Shown: in pieces, positions 27,386 through 37,094 of the stretch
Layout: every line of letters begins with the position of its first letter
How positions within the stretch are numbered: position 1 is the stretch's first letter
Assembly: GCF_004137085.1 (NCBI RefSeq)
Contig: NZ_QYBC01000021.1
Span: forward strand, 54,873 to 118,872
Length of the DNA stretch: 64,000 nucleotides
Origin: Lichenibacterium ramalinae
Lineage (GTDB): Bacteria > Pseudomonadota > Alphaproteobacteria > Rhizobiales > Beijerinckiaceae
Direction: 5' to 3'
Notes under the pieces: model-generated
Told to the model about the DNA's origin: nothing
Databases searched by the model: none
The model's input: the letters and a program-made list of their open reading frames with translations, nothing else
Translations under genes and position numbers: made by a program

Positions 27386-28271
27386 TGGACACCCGCGCTT
27401 TCGCCAACCGGGCCTGGCTCTTCGTCGTGCCCGTCATGATCGTGGTTCTGTTCTCCTCGCTCACCCCCATGATGACGGTGGTGAACTATTCCTTCCAGGA
27501 CACGATGGGGCAGAACAACTTCTTCTGGAACGGCGTCGGCTGGTTCCAGAACCTGCTCGACCCGACGACCGCGGTGGGCCAGCGCTTCCAGGGATCGCTG
27601 CTGCGCAACCTCCTCTTTTCGGCCGTGGTGCTGGCCATCGAGGTGCCGCTCGGCATCGCGGTGTCGCTGTGCATCCCGAAATCCGGCTGGCGGGTCGGGG
27701 CCGCGCTGGTGCTGATCGCCCTGCCGCTGCTGATCCCCTACAACGTCGTCGGCGTCATCTGGCAGCTGTTCAGCCGCACCGACATCGGCCTGCTGGGCGT
27801 CGGCCTCACGGCGGCGGGCGTGCCCTTCAACGTCACCCAGGATGCGGCCTCGGCCTGGTTCGTCATCATCGTCATGGACGTGTGGCACTGGACCTCCATG
27901 CTGGCCCTGCTGTGCTACGCGGGCCTGAAGGCCATCCCGGACGCCTATTACCAGGCGGCGCGCATCGACGGCGCCAACCGCTGGAGCGTGTTCCGCAACA
28001 TCGAGCTGCCGAAGCTCCGCAAGGTGCTGGTCATCGGCATGCTGCTGCGCTTCATGGGCTCGTTCATGATCTATACCGAGCCCTTCACGGTGACGGGCGG
28101 CGGGCCCGGCGAGGCCACGAGCTTCCTGTCGATCGACCTCGTCAAGATGGCGCTGGGCCAGGTCGACCTCGGCAATGCCGCCGCCTATTCGCTGGTCTAC
28201 AACCTCATCACGCTGACGGTCTGCTGGGTCTTCTTCACCTACACGACCCACGCCGACCAGAAGGATGCCGC

Positions 28272-28275
<4 letters not shown>
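27385..28275 (+). CDS. glpP: Glycerol ABC transporter permease GlpP
   Basis: Inner-membrane permease of 296 residues with about six helices and the cytoplasmic EAA loop (YYQAARIDGANRWSVFRNIELPKL, about 191-214) that contacts the ATPases. MalF/UgpA family. It overlaps glpT by one base and the glpQ start by 4 nt (ATGA), so expression is tightly coupled. Confidence 0.93.
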
Positions 28276-29141
<866 letters not shown>

Positions 29142-29152
29142 GGGGGGCCGCC

Positions 29153-29446
29153 GTGGACACCATCGCCGACCACCTCGCCTGGATGGCCTGGACCTGGCAG
29201 ACCATCGTGTTCTTCGCCTGCATGGCGGCGGCCCTGGCGGGGCTGACGACGCTGGCGGTGCTGCGCCCCGAGACGCCGCACCGCGGCATTCTGGGCTTCG
29301 CCACGACGCGCGGCGACCGGTTCTTCGTGTCGCTGCTCGCCTCGGCCTTCATCTTCCTCGGCTTCATCCGCTTCGGGGGGGAGAACTTCCTGTATCCGGC
29401 CGCCGCCGCCCTGCTGCTGGCGGCCGTGATGTTCCGTTTCGCCTGA
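29153..29446 (+). CDS. DUF2160 small membrane protein of the glycerol importer operon
   Basis: A 97-residue protein with three predicted membrane segments (about 16-38, 56-70, 78-96), GTG start at 29153. DUF2160 proteins are found almost only inside glpSTPQV operons; an accessory role in the importer is likely but untested as far as I know. A hairpin (29462-29490, GGCGTCCCGGC/GCCGGGCGCC) follows before glpV and may set differential expression of the binding protein. Confidence 0.88.
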   Translation: MDTIADHLAWMAWTWQTIVFFACMAAALAGLTTLAVLRPETPHRGILGFATTRGDRFFVSLLASAFIFLGFIRFGGENFLYPAAAALLLAAVMFRFA

Positions 29447-29552
29447 CCCCCGGATCGAGGGGGCGGCGTCCCGGCCTCGCCGGGCGCCCAGGCGCCAAGA
29501 CCAACAGAGCCGGGGCGATCCCGCCAACCGGCCTCATGAGGAGAGGACACCC

Positions 29553-31319
29553 ATGTTCAACCGCCGTACGATCCTGAAGGGAACCGCTGCCGCCGGCGCC
29601 GCCGCCGCCGCCGGCATCGCCCCCACCCCCTCGATGGCGCAGAAGGCCGATGCCGCCAAGCGCTGGGTCGAGACCGAGTTCAGCCCCTCGACCCTGTCCA
29701 AGGACGAGGCCATGGCCGAGATGCAGTGGTTCACCGACGCCGCCAAGCCCTTCGCCGGCCTGAAGCTGTCCTGCGTGTCGGAAAGCCTCAAGGTCCACGA
29801 CTACGAGTCCCAGGTGCTCACCAAGGCCTTCGCCGAGATCACCGGCATCGAGGTCCGGCACGACATCATGGACGAGGGCGCGCTCGTCGATAAGATCGGC
29901 GTTGAGATGCAGTCGGGCCGGCCGATCTACGACTTCTGGATGAACGATTCCGACTTCATCGGCACGCATCCGCGCTACAACGACATCGTCGACGGCTCGC
30001 TGACCGACTTCATGGCCGGCCAGGGCAAGGACGTGACGAGCCCGACGCTGGACCTCAACGACTTCATGGGCCTGTCGTTCGGCACCTTCACGGACGGCAA
30101 GCTCTACCAGCTGCCCGACCAGCAGTTCGCCAACCTCTACTGGTTCCGCTACGATTGGTTCCAGAAGCCCGAGCTGAAGGCCAAGTTCAAGGCGAAGTAC
30201 GGCTACGAGCTCGGCGTGCCCGTCAACTGGTCGGCCTACGAGGACATCGCCGACTTCTTCACCAACGACGTGAAGGAGATCGACGGCCAGAAGGTCTATG
30301 GCCACATGGACTACGGCAAGAAGGATCCCTCGCTCGGCTGGCGCTTCACCGACGCCTGGCTGTCGATGGCCGGCGCCGGCGACCGCGGCCTGCCCAACGG
30401 CAGGCCGGTCGACGAATGGGGCATCCGGGCCGAGAACGGCATCCCGGTGGGCTCCTCGGTCACCCGCGGCGGCGACGCCAACGGCCCGGCCGCCGTCTAC
30501 GCGCTGACGAAATACATCGAGTGGCTGAAGAAGTACGCGCCGCCGGAAGCCGCCGGCATGGACTTCCTCGAATCCGGGCCGGTGGTCGGCCAGGGCCACA
30601 TCGCCCAGCAGATCTTCTGGTACTCGGCCTTCACGGATTCGGCCCGCCAGCCCGGCCCGGTGATGAACGAGGACGGCACGCCGAAGTGGCGCATGGCCCC
30701 CTCGCCGCACGGCGCCTACTGGAAGGAGGGCATGAAGCTCGGCTACCAGGACGTCGGCTGCTGGACGATGCTGAAATACGCCCCGCTCGAGCACGTCAAG
30801 GCGGGCTGGCTCTATGCCCAGTTCTGCACGTCGAAGACCGTGTCGCTGAAGAAGGCGCTGAAGACGCTCCACCTCATCCGCGAATCGGACGTGTGGCACC
30901 CCGCCATGACGGAACTCGCCCCCAAGGTCGGCGGCCTCGTCGAGTTCTACCGCAGCCCGGCCCGCAAGCAGTGGACCCCCACGGGCGTCAACGTTCCCGA
31001 CTACGCCAAGATGTCCCAGGTGTGGTGGCAGAACATCGCCAACGCCATCTCGGGACAGGTGACGCCGCAGCAGGCCATGGACGGGCTCGCCCGCGACCAG
31101 GACGCCATCATGGCGCGGCTCGAGAAATCGGGCGTGCAGGGCAAGCTCGGCCCGAAGATGAACAAGGAGGAGACGGCCGAATACTGGTTCGCCAGGGCCG
31201 AGAAGGACGGCAACCTCGCGCCCCAGCGCAAGCTCGCCAACGAGAAGCCCAAGGGCGAGACGGTCGACTACGACGCCCTGATCAAGTCCTGGCCCTCCAC
31301 CCCGCCCAAGAAGGCGTGA
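29553..31319 (+). CDS. glpV: Glycerol ABC transporter substrate-binding protein GlpV
   Basis: Periplasmic glycerol receptor of the importer, 588 residues, much longer than most sugar-binding proteins, as is usual for GlpV. An N-terminal signal (RRTILKGTAAAGAAAAAGIA, 4-23) has a twin Arg and may use Tat. Family stretches include QSGRPIYDFWMNDSDFIGTH and LPDQQFANLYWFRYDWF. The start at 29553 has GAGGAGAGG upstream. It closes the importer operon; glpK follows after a palindromic repeat. Confidence 0.92.
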   Translation: MFNRRTILKGTAAAGAAAAAGIAPTPSMAQKADAAKRWVETEFSPSTLSKDEAMAEMQWFTDAAKPFAGLKLSCVSESLKVHDYESQVLTKAFAEITGIEVRHDIMDEGALVDKIGVEMQSGRPIYDFWMNDSDFIGTHPRYNDIVDGSLTDFMAGQGKDVTSPTLDLNDFMGLSFGTFTDGKLYQLPDQQFANLYWFRYDWFQKPELKAKFKAKYGYELGVPVNWSAYEDIADFFTNDVKEIDGQKVYGHMDYGKKDPSLGWRFTDAWLSMAGAGDRGLPNGRPVDEWGIRAENGIPVGSSVTRGGDANGPAAVYALTKYIEWLKKYAPPEAAGMDFLESGPVVGQGHIAQQIFWYSAFTDSARQPGPVMNEDGTPKWRMAPSPHGAYWKEGMKLGYQDVGCWTMLKYAPLEHVKAGWLYAQFCTSKTVSLKKALKTLHLIRESDVWHPAMTELAPKVGGLVEFYRSPARKQWTPTGVNVPDYAKMSQVWWQNIANAISGQVTPQQAMDGLARDQDAIMARLEKSGVQGKLGPKMNKEETAEYWFARAEKDGNLAPQRKLANEKPKGETVDYDALIKSWPSTPPKKA

Positions 31320-31328
31320 CCACGCTTG

Positions 31329-31457
31329 CCCTTCTCCCGTAGGACGGGAGAAGGTGTCGTCACGCAGTGACGACGGATGAGGGGCGTCGCGACGCTCGGG
31401 ATCCCCTCATCCGACCGGACTGCGTCGGGCCACCTTCTTCCGCCCGGCGGACGAAGG
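31329..31457. repeat. Composite palindromic intergenic element (RIME/REP-like)
   Basis: Between glpV and glpK: hairpin CCCTTCTCCCG...CGGGAGAAGG (31329-31354), inner inverted repeat CGGATGAGGGG (31374-31384) with CCCCTCATCCG (31403-31413), outer GAAGGTG (31350-31356) with CACCTTC (31431-31437), and a second hairpin CTTCTTCCGCC...GGCGGACGAAG (31434-31456). The whole can fold as one long structure. Elements of this kind, with CCTTCTCCC ends, are widespread in Rhizobiales intergenic regions. Confidence 0.75.
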
Positions 31458-31489
31458 TTCGCTGCCCCGTTCCTCATCGAGCTTCTCCC

Positions 31490-32992
31490 ATGCCCGGCGC
31501 CATCCTCGTCATCGACCAAGGCACGACCTCGACCCGGGCCATCGTGTTCGGCCCCGATGCCGTGCCGGTGGCCTCCGCCCAGGAGGAGTTCCCCCAGCAT
31601 TTCCCCCGCGCCGGCTGGGTCGAGCACGACCCCAAGGACCTGCTGCGCACCTCCCTCTCGACGGCGAGGATCGCCATGGCGCGCGCCGAGGAGGCGGGCT
31701 TCACGGTCGCGGCCCTCGGCATCGCCAACCAGCGCGAAACCGCGCTGGTGTGGGACCGCCGCACCGGCGCCGCCATCCACCGCGCGGTCGTGTGGCAGGA
31801 CCGGCGCACGGCCGGCGCCTGCGCCGACCTCAAGCGCGAGGGCGCCGAGGCCCTGGTGCAGAACCGGGCCGGCCTCCTGCTCGACCCTTATTTCTCCGCC
31901 ACCAAGGCCGCCTGGATGCTCGACGACGTCGAGGGCGCGCGGGCCCGGGCCGCGCGGGGCGAACTGCTGTTCGGCACGGTCGACAGCTTCCTGCTCTGGC
32001 ACCTCACCGACGGGGCCGTGCACGCCACCGACGCCACCAACGCGTCGCGCACCGCCCTCTACGACATCCGGCGCGGCGCCTGGGACGAGGACCTGTGCCG
32101 CCTGTTCCGGGTACCGGCCGCCATGCTGCCGGAGGTGAAGGACTGCGCGGCCGAGTTCGGCACCGTGGCGGCGCGCCACCTCGGGCGCCCCCTGCCGGTG
32201 CTCGGCATCGCGGGGGACCAGCAGGCCGCGCTGATCGGCCAAGCCTGTTTCGAGCCCGGCATGGTCAAGGCCACCTTCGGCACCGGCGCCTTCGTGCTGC
32301 TGAACACCGGCGCCGAGCCCGTGCGCTCGACCCATCGCCTGCTCACCACCGTGGCGTACCAGCTCGAGGGCCGGCGCACCTACGCGCTCGAAGGCTCGAT
32401 CTTCTCGGCCGGCGCCACCGTGCAATGGCTGCGCGACGGGCTGCAGCTCGTGCGCTCCTCGGCCGAGACCGGCGACCTCGCCGCCGATTCCGACCCCGGC
32501 CAGCCCGTCTACCTCGTGCCGGCCTTCGTCGGCCTCGGCGCGCCGCACTGGAACGCCGAGGCGCGCGCCACCATCACGGGGCTGACGCGCGGCTCCGGCC
32601 GCCGCGAGATCGCCCGTGCGGCGCTGGAAAGCACGGCCTTCCAGACCCGGGACCTCGTCGACGCCATGCGGGCCGACGATTCCAGCGACGCCGCCCGGGC
32701 CGCGGTGATCCGCGCCGACGGCGGCATGAGCGCCAGCGACTTCACCATGCAGAGCGTCGCCGACATGATCGACGCGCCGGTCGACCGCCCCGCCGTCCTG
32801 GAAACCACGGCGCTGGGTGCCGGCTACCTCGCCGGCCAGCGCTGCGGCCTCTACCCGGCCCCGGCCGAATTCGCCCGAAGCTGGAAGCTCGAGCGGCGCT
32901 TCTCGCCCGAGATGACGCCCGCGCGGCGCGACGCCAAGCTCGCCGGCTGGCGCGACGCCGTGGCCCGCACGGTGCTGGCGCGGGACGCATGA
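31490..32992 (+). CDS. glpK: Glycerol kinase
   Basis: Phosphorylates imported glycerol to glycerol-3-phosphate, which feeds GlpD. FGGY-family kinase of 500 residues: ATPase-fold motif [12 protein letters not shown] (about 9-20), [27 protein letters not shown] and C-terminal [17 protein letters not shown] with [11 protein letters not shown]. Start ATG 31490 lacks a clear Shine-Dalgarno. Separated from glpV by about 170 nt holding a palindromic repeat, so it may rely on read-through or its own promoter. Confidence 0.95.
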   Translation: MPGAILVIDQGTTSTRAIVFGPDAVPVASAQEEFPQHFPRAGWVEHDPKDLLRTSLSTARIAMARAEEAGFTVAALGIANQRETALVWDRRTGAAIHRAVVWQDRRTAGACADLKREGAEALVQNRAGLLLDPYFSATKAAWMLDDVEGARARAARGELLFGTVDSFLLWHLTDGAVHATDATNASRTALYDIRRGAWDEDLCRLFRVPAAMLPEVKDCAAEFGTVAARHLGRPLPVLGIAGDQQAALIGQACFEPGMVKATFGTGAFVLLNTGAEPVRSTHRLLTTVAYQLEGRRTYALEGSIFSAGATVQWLRDGLQLVRSSAETGDLAADSDPGQPVYLVPAFVGLGAPHWNAEARATITGLTRGSGRREIARAALESTAFQTRDLVDAMRADDSSDAARAAVIRADGGMSASDFTMQSVADMIDAPVDRPAVLETTALGAGYLAGQRCGLYPAPAEFARSWKLERRFSPEMTPARRDAKLAGWRDAVARTVLARDA

Positions 32993-33044
32993 CGCGCGGG
33001 CGCGCCCCATCCCCGGGCCGGGCCGGCGGGGCAGCCTTCGCCCC

Positions 33045-33797
33045 ATGCTGATCCGTTTCCGCTGCGACCCGGCCCTCCTCGGCCACATCCCGCCGCCCGT
33101 GCCGGCCCGGGCCGCGCTGCCGGACTGGCTGCGCGACATGCCGGCCCGGGCCGCCTCGGAGCTCCACGGCGGCCCCGTCCGCACCGTCAAGACCTGCCCG
33201 CCCTTCGTGGACGCCATGGCGCATGGCTTCGTCATCCCCCTGCCCTGCGACGTGACGGTGGCGGGCGGCCGGCTGTCCTGGAACTGGGACCTGCCGGAGC
33301 CCGCCCTGCCCTCGCATCCGCGCTCGCCCCTGTCGTTCCACGCGCCCGCCCAGGTCGAAGGCTCGCCCTTCCATCGGGCGGACTGCGCCATGGTGAAGTT
33401 CAACAGCTTCTGGACGGTGGAACTCGAGCCCGGCTGGTCGCTGTTCGCCACCCACCCCGCCAACCGCGAGGACCTGCCCTTCCGGCTCCTCACCGGCCTC
33501 GTCGATGCGGACCGCTTCACCGCGGTCGGCATCCTGTTCCCGGCGCAGTGGAAGGATCCGGGCTTCTCGGGCGTGCTGCCGCGCGGCACCCCCGTGGCCC
33601 AGTGTTTCCCGGTGCCGCGCACGCCGCTGGCGCTCGACGTCGGGCCGCTCGACGCCGCGGGCTGCGACGCCTTCGAGGCCACCGCCCACGCCCTGCTGTC
33701 GGCGCCCGGCACCTACCGACGCCGCCATCGGGCGCGGCGCGGCCGCTCAGGCGTCGCCGGCGAGGTGGCGCCGCAGGGCGGCGAGGTCGAGCCATAA
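33045..33797 (+). CDS. Conserved hypothetical protein
   Basis: A 250-residue soluble protein. Conserved-looking core: TVKTCPPFVDAMAHGFVIPLPCDV (about 46-69), SPFHRADCAMVKFNSFWTVELEPGWSLFATHP (about 109-140) and GILFPAQWKDPGFSGVLPRGTPVAQCFPV. It resembles a family of uncharacterised proteins (possibly DUF6065) that I cannot name with certainty. The last 25 residues (RRRHRARRGRSGVAGEV...) overlap a convergent TPR gene and look non-native, perhaps because the stop was lost. Confidence 0.65.
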   Translation: MLIRFRCDPALLGHIPPPVPARAALPDWLRDMPARAASELHGGPVRTVKTCPPFVDAMAHGFVIPLPCDVTVAGGRLSWNWDLPEPALPSHPRSPLSFHAPAQVEGSPFHRADCAMVKFNSFWTVELEPGWSLFATHPANREDLPFRLLTGLVDADRFTAVGILFPAQWKDPGFSGVLPRGTPVAQCFPVPRTPLALDVGPLDAAGCDAFEATAHALLSAPGTYRRRHRARRGRSGVAGEVAPQGGEVEP

Positions 33798-34403
33798 TTC
33801 GCCGACCGGGGCCGTCGTGAGGGCCTGGGCGGCGCGGCCGAAGCTGTCGGGCCGCAGCCGCAGAGCGCGGCCGTAGGCTTCCCGGGCGCCCGGCAGGTCC
33901 CCCAGGCGCTGGCGGACCGTGCCGAGGTTCAGCGCCGCCTCGGCGAGCGCCGGGTCGAGGGCGAGCGCCGCGCCATAGGCCCGCGCCGCGCCCGCGAGGT
34001 CGCCCGCATCCTGCGCCGCCACGCCTTCGAGGAAGCGCGCCCGCACCGAGGCGGGATCGCGCGCCGCGGCCTCGGCGAAGGCCGCCTGGGCCGCCGCGGC
34101 CCGCCCGAGCCCCTGCAGCATGGTACCGACCTTGAGGAAGGCCTCGGCGGTCGGCGCGGCGCGGGCCGCCCGCTCGAAACACACGAGCGCCGCCGCAGGC
34201 TGCTTCAGCCCCACCAGCGTGTCGCCGAGCCGGCGCCAGCCCGGCGCCAATCCCGGTGCGATGCCGGGATGGAGCGCGAGGCAGCGGTCGAGCACCGCCG
34301 CGGCCCTGGGGTCGCCGGCCTCGAGCAGCGCCGCGCAGAGGGCGAAGAGGCGCGGGGCTTCGGGACCATCCTGCCGACCTCCGTCAGATCGCTCCTGCGT
34401 CAC
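33747..34403 (-). CDS. Tetratricopeptide repeat protein
   Basis: A 218-residue soluble protein with about four or five TPR units (for example AAALVCFERAARAAPTAEAFLKVGTML, ARAYGAALALDPALAEAALNLG and AREAYGRALRLRPDS), a protein-protein interaction scaffold. No enzymatic domain and no signal peptide. Start chosen as GTG 34403 because AGGAGGCGAGA precedes it. The 3' end overlaps the convergent hypothetical gene by 51 nt. Partners unknown; the gap 34404-34581 shows nothing recognisable. Confidence 0.72.
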   Translation of the reverse strand: MTQERSDGGRQDGPEAPRLFALCAALLEAGDPRAAAVLDRCLALHPGIAPGLAPGWRRLGDTLVGLKQPAAALVCFERAARAAPTAEAFLKVGTMLQGLGRAAAAQAAFAEAAARDPASVRARFLEGVAAQDAGDLAGAARAYGAALALDPALAEAALNLGTVRQRLGDLPGAREAYGRALRLRPDSFGRAAQALTTAPVGELWLDLAALRRHLAGDA

Positions 34404-34581
34404 TCTCGCCTCCTGCCACGCGCTTTCTCGACCCCGCTTTCGGTCGGTGGATTCCGGGCACACACCCCGCTGCTTCAGGCGAAGGCGACGGGCCAATGCG
34501 CTCCATTGGATCGGCGGTGGACTGCATGACGTGGATGAACATCGCCGCAACGCCTCATACCCGCATCAAAGACGATCACAC

Positions 34582-35184
34582 TCAGTCACGCGGACGGAAC
34601 AGTCCCCTGATGCAGGCTACATTCCTCACTGCAATTTGCGTGTGGGTCTTTTCATAGAAACCGGCGCCTGGATAGAGCGGCGCACCTTCCGTAAAGAGTC
34701 CTCGAACCGTGTCGAACGGCTCAACGCGATCAGGAGCATCGTCAGGTGTGTTCGCGATGATTTCGTGCAGATTTCTAATCACGGCACAATCGAGCTTCCG
34801 CAGCAGCTTGTCTTTATGCGCATCGTGAGGGAGGTCGCCGTTTCTCGGCATTTGAGAATTCGTCGCGTTGCGCTGCGCTACGAGGTCATCATATGCGGAG
34901 CGCAAAAGAGGGAGATCCTCCCGCACCAGAAGGTCCAGACAATTGCCGAGATCAATGACGGCACCGATGACGAAGGCCTCTTTAAACCGTCCCAGAGTCA
35001 CCTTGTCCTCAGCCCACTCTCTCGCCCGGACGGCATCGTTCTCCCAGAAGTACGCTCCAGGGCCAAGCCAATCGTATTCTTGATCGCTTTCGATCAGATC
35101 CGTCTCCCCGTCGAGGATCCGCGTTCCGACGGCTTTTGAACAGCCATGGAAACCGAGGACAACCGATGTGGCGAGGCGGCTCAA
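34582..35184 (-). CDS. Putative ADP-ribosyltransferase-fold protein, possible toxin
   Basis: A 200-residue protein I know only as a recurrent conserved hypothetical. The N-terminal VLGFHGCSK (His13), YDWLGPGAYFWEND (37-50, Tyr45) and AREWA recall the first two motifs of ADP-ribosyltransferases of the PARP/DUF3990 kind (H-G-T, then G-x-G-x-Y-F). The C-terminal LYPGAGFYEKTHTQIAVRN offers E178 or Q183 as third catalytic residue. Start is a TTG at 35184, 3 nt after the stop of a 58-codon gene; no ATG fits. G+C is about 57% over 34801-34980 against about 78% at 33601-33660, so it was probably acquired. Toxin role is inference. Confidence 0.6.
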   Translation of the reverse strand: MSRLATSVVLGFHGCSKAVGTRILDGETDLIESDQEYDWLGPGAYFWENDAVRAREWAEDKVTLGRFKEAFVIGAVIDLGNCLDLLVREDLPLLRSAYDDLVAQRNATNSQMPRNGDLPHDAHKDKLLRKLDCAVIRNLHEIIANTPDDAPDRVEPFDTVRGLFTEGAPLYPGAGFYEKTHTQIAVRNVACIRGLFRPRD

Positions 35185-35187
35185 GAC

Positions 35188-35364
35188 TTAGACGACGATC
35201 GTCACACGGTCTGTCTCGGGCTGGTACTCCGGGGTGAGCCGACCATCTTCGTCGATGATCCCCATCCGAATCAGCGAGGCGCGAGCCGCTTCGGGATCAC
35301 GTGCGATGGATCGCGTGTGCTCTTCGATCCGCCTCTGCAGGGCGGCACGCTGCTTGTCCGTCAT
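35188..35364 (-). CDS. Small charged protein paired with the ART-like gene, possible antitoxin
   Basis: A 58-residue, probably soluble protein starting MTDKQRAALQRRIEEHTRSI; the middle is DPEAARASLIRMGIIDEDGR and the end LTPEYQPETDRVTIVV. Start ATG 35364 follows AAGGAAGG; an in-frame ATG at 35388 would add eight residues. It ends 3 nt before the TTG start of the ART-like gene, the order and spacing usual for antitoxin-toxin operons. N-terminal helix followed by an extended acidic tail suits a wrap-around inhibitor; no DNA-binding domain is evident. Confidence 0.6.
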   Translation of the reverse strand: MTDKQRAALQRRIEEHTRSIARDPEAARASLIRMGIIDEDGRLTPEYQPETDRVTIVV

Positions 35365-35474
35365 CGTAGCCTTCCTTGTCGCCGACATGGACAACCTACC
35401 AAATGGGACAGTGTTCGTCATCCTCCACCATGGAGGCACATCGCCAGGGAAGGCCGGCCTGATCTCCCGCACCC

Positions 35475-37055
35475 TCACCCCTCCGGCGGCCGCACGCGCT
35501 TCGGGCGCGAGGGCAGCGTCATGGCCTCGACGCGGAGCAGCGTGTCGAGCTCGGCCGGGGTGAGCAGCCCTTCTTCCAGCACGAGTTCGGCGACGCCGCG
35601 GTTCTCGGCCAGCGCCCGGCGGGCGATGCGCGAGGAGGCCTCGTAGCCGAGGGCGGGGCCGAGCGCCGTGACGATGCCGATCGAGCCCTGCACCAGCGCC
35701 TCGCAGCGGGCGCGGTCGGCCTCGATGCCGGCGACGCAGCGGTTCGTCAGCGTGTCGATGGCGGCGGTGAGCACCTTGATGGAGTTCAGCACGCAATAGC
35801 CGATCGTCGGCTCGAAGGCGTTGAGCTGCAGCTGGCCGCCCTCGGCGCACATGGTGACGGTGAGGTCGTGGCCGATGACCAGGAAAGCCACCTGGTTGAC
35901 CACCTCGGGGATCACCGGGTTGACCTTGCCGGGCATGATGGAGGAGCCGGCCTGCACGGGCGGCAGGCGGATCTCGGCCAGGCCCGTGCGCGGCCCGGAG
36001 GACAGCAGCCGCAGGTCGTTGCAGATCTTGGACAGCTTCACGGCGATGCGCTTCAGCAGCCCCGAGAACAGCACGAAGGCCCCCATGTCGGAGGTGGCCT
36101 CGATGAGGTTCGAGGCCAGCACCATCGGCTGGCCCGAGAGCCGTGCCAGCTCCTCGACGGCGAGGGCCGCGTAGCGCGGGTCGGCGTTGATGCCGGTGCC
36201 GATGGCGGTGGCGCCGAGGTTCACCTCGCGGAACAGGGCCGACAGGTCGCCCAGCCGCGCCACATCCTCCTTGATGGTGACGGCGAAGGCGTCGAACTCC
36301 TGGCCGAGCGTCATCGGCACGGCGTCCTGGAGCTGGGTGCGGCCCATCTTGACGATGTCGGCGAAGTCCACCGCCTTGGTGCGGAAGGCGAAGGAGAGGT
36401 CGCCGAGCGCCCGCACCAGCGGCGCCGTCGCCAGGATGATGCCGAGGCGCAACGCCGTCGGGTAGGCGTCGTTGGTCGACTGCGCCATGTTGACGTCGTC
36501 GTTGGGATGGAGCGCGCGGTAGTCGCCGCGCTCGCGGCCCATCAGCTCCAGCGCCACGTTGGCGATGACCTCGTTGGCGTTCATGTTGGTCGAGGTGCCG
36601 GCCCCGCCCTGCACGGCGTCGACCACGAACTGGTCGTGGTGGCGCCCCTCCTCGGCGATGAGGCGGCAGGCCTCGTCGATGTGCCTCGCCTTCTCCTCGT
36701 CGAGCAGGTGGAGCCGCCGGTTGGCCCGGGCCGCCGCCTGTTTCACCAGGGCGAGCGCCCGCACGAAGTCGGGGAAATGCCCCACCGGCACGCCCGTGAT
36801 GGGGAAGTTCTCGACCGCCCGCTTGGTGTGGACGCCCCAGTAGACGTCGGCCGGCACGTCGACCTCGCCGAGGAGGTCGTGCTCGCGCCGCGTCGCCACC
36901 GCCGCCAGCGCGATGGATTGCGTGGTGGCGAGCTGCAGCGTCGCGGCCGGGTCCTCGGGCGGGGGCGGTGGCGCGGGCGGCGAAGCGACGGACGGGACGG
37001 CTTTGGAACGGGTCAAGGTCCTGGCTCCTCGCGGGGCGTCGGGGGCCGGCATCAT
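35475..37055 (-). CDS. aspA: Aspartate ammonia-lyase
   Basis: Interconverts L-aspartate with fumarate and ammonia. The 526-residue product has a Pro/Ala-rich N-terminal extension of about 55 residues before the normal start of the domain (REHDLLGEVDVPADVYWGVHT). Signature sequences are NVALELMGRERGDY, TSTNMNANEVI, HPNDDVNMAQSTND and the superfamily motif GSSIMPGKVNP (about 370-380). The N-terminal pattern and YWGVHTKRAVENF favour aspartase over fumarase C. The true start may be internal to the extension. Confidence 0.9.
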   Translation of the reverse strand: MMPAPDAPRGARTLTRSKAVPSVASPPAPPPPPEDPAATLQLATTQSIALAAVATRREHDLLGEVDVPADVYWGVHTKRAVENFPITGVPVGHFPDFVRALALVKQAAARANRRLHLLDEEKARHIDEACRLIAEEGRHHDQFVVDAVQGGAGTSTNMNANEVIANVALELMGRERGDYRALHPNDDVNMAQSTNDAYPTALRLGIILATAPLVRALGDLSFAFRTKAVDFADIVKMGRTQLQDAVPMTLGQEFDAFAVTIKEDVARLGDLSALFREVNLGATAIGTGINADPRYAALAVEELARLSGQPMVLASNLIEATSDMGAFVLFSGLLKRIAVKLSKICNDLRLLSSGPRTGLAEIRLPPVQAGSSIMPGKVNPVIPEVVNQVAFLVIGHDLTVTMCAEGGQLQLNAFEPTIGYCVLNSIKVLTAAIDTLTNRCVAGIEADRARCEALVQGSIGIVTALGPALGYEASSRIARRALAENRGVAELVLEEGLLTPAELDTLLRVEAMTLPSRPKRVRPPEG

Positions 37056-37094
37056 CGGCCCCTGCCGGACCCGCGCAAGGCCAAATCGGCGCCG

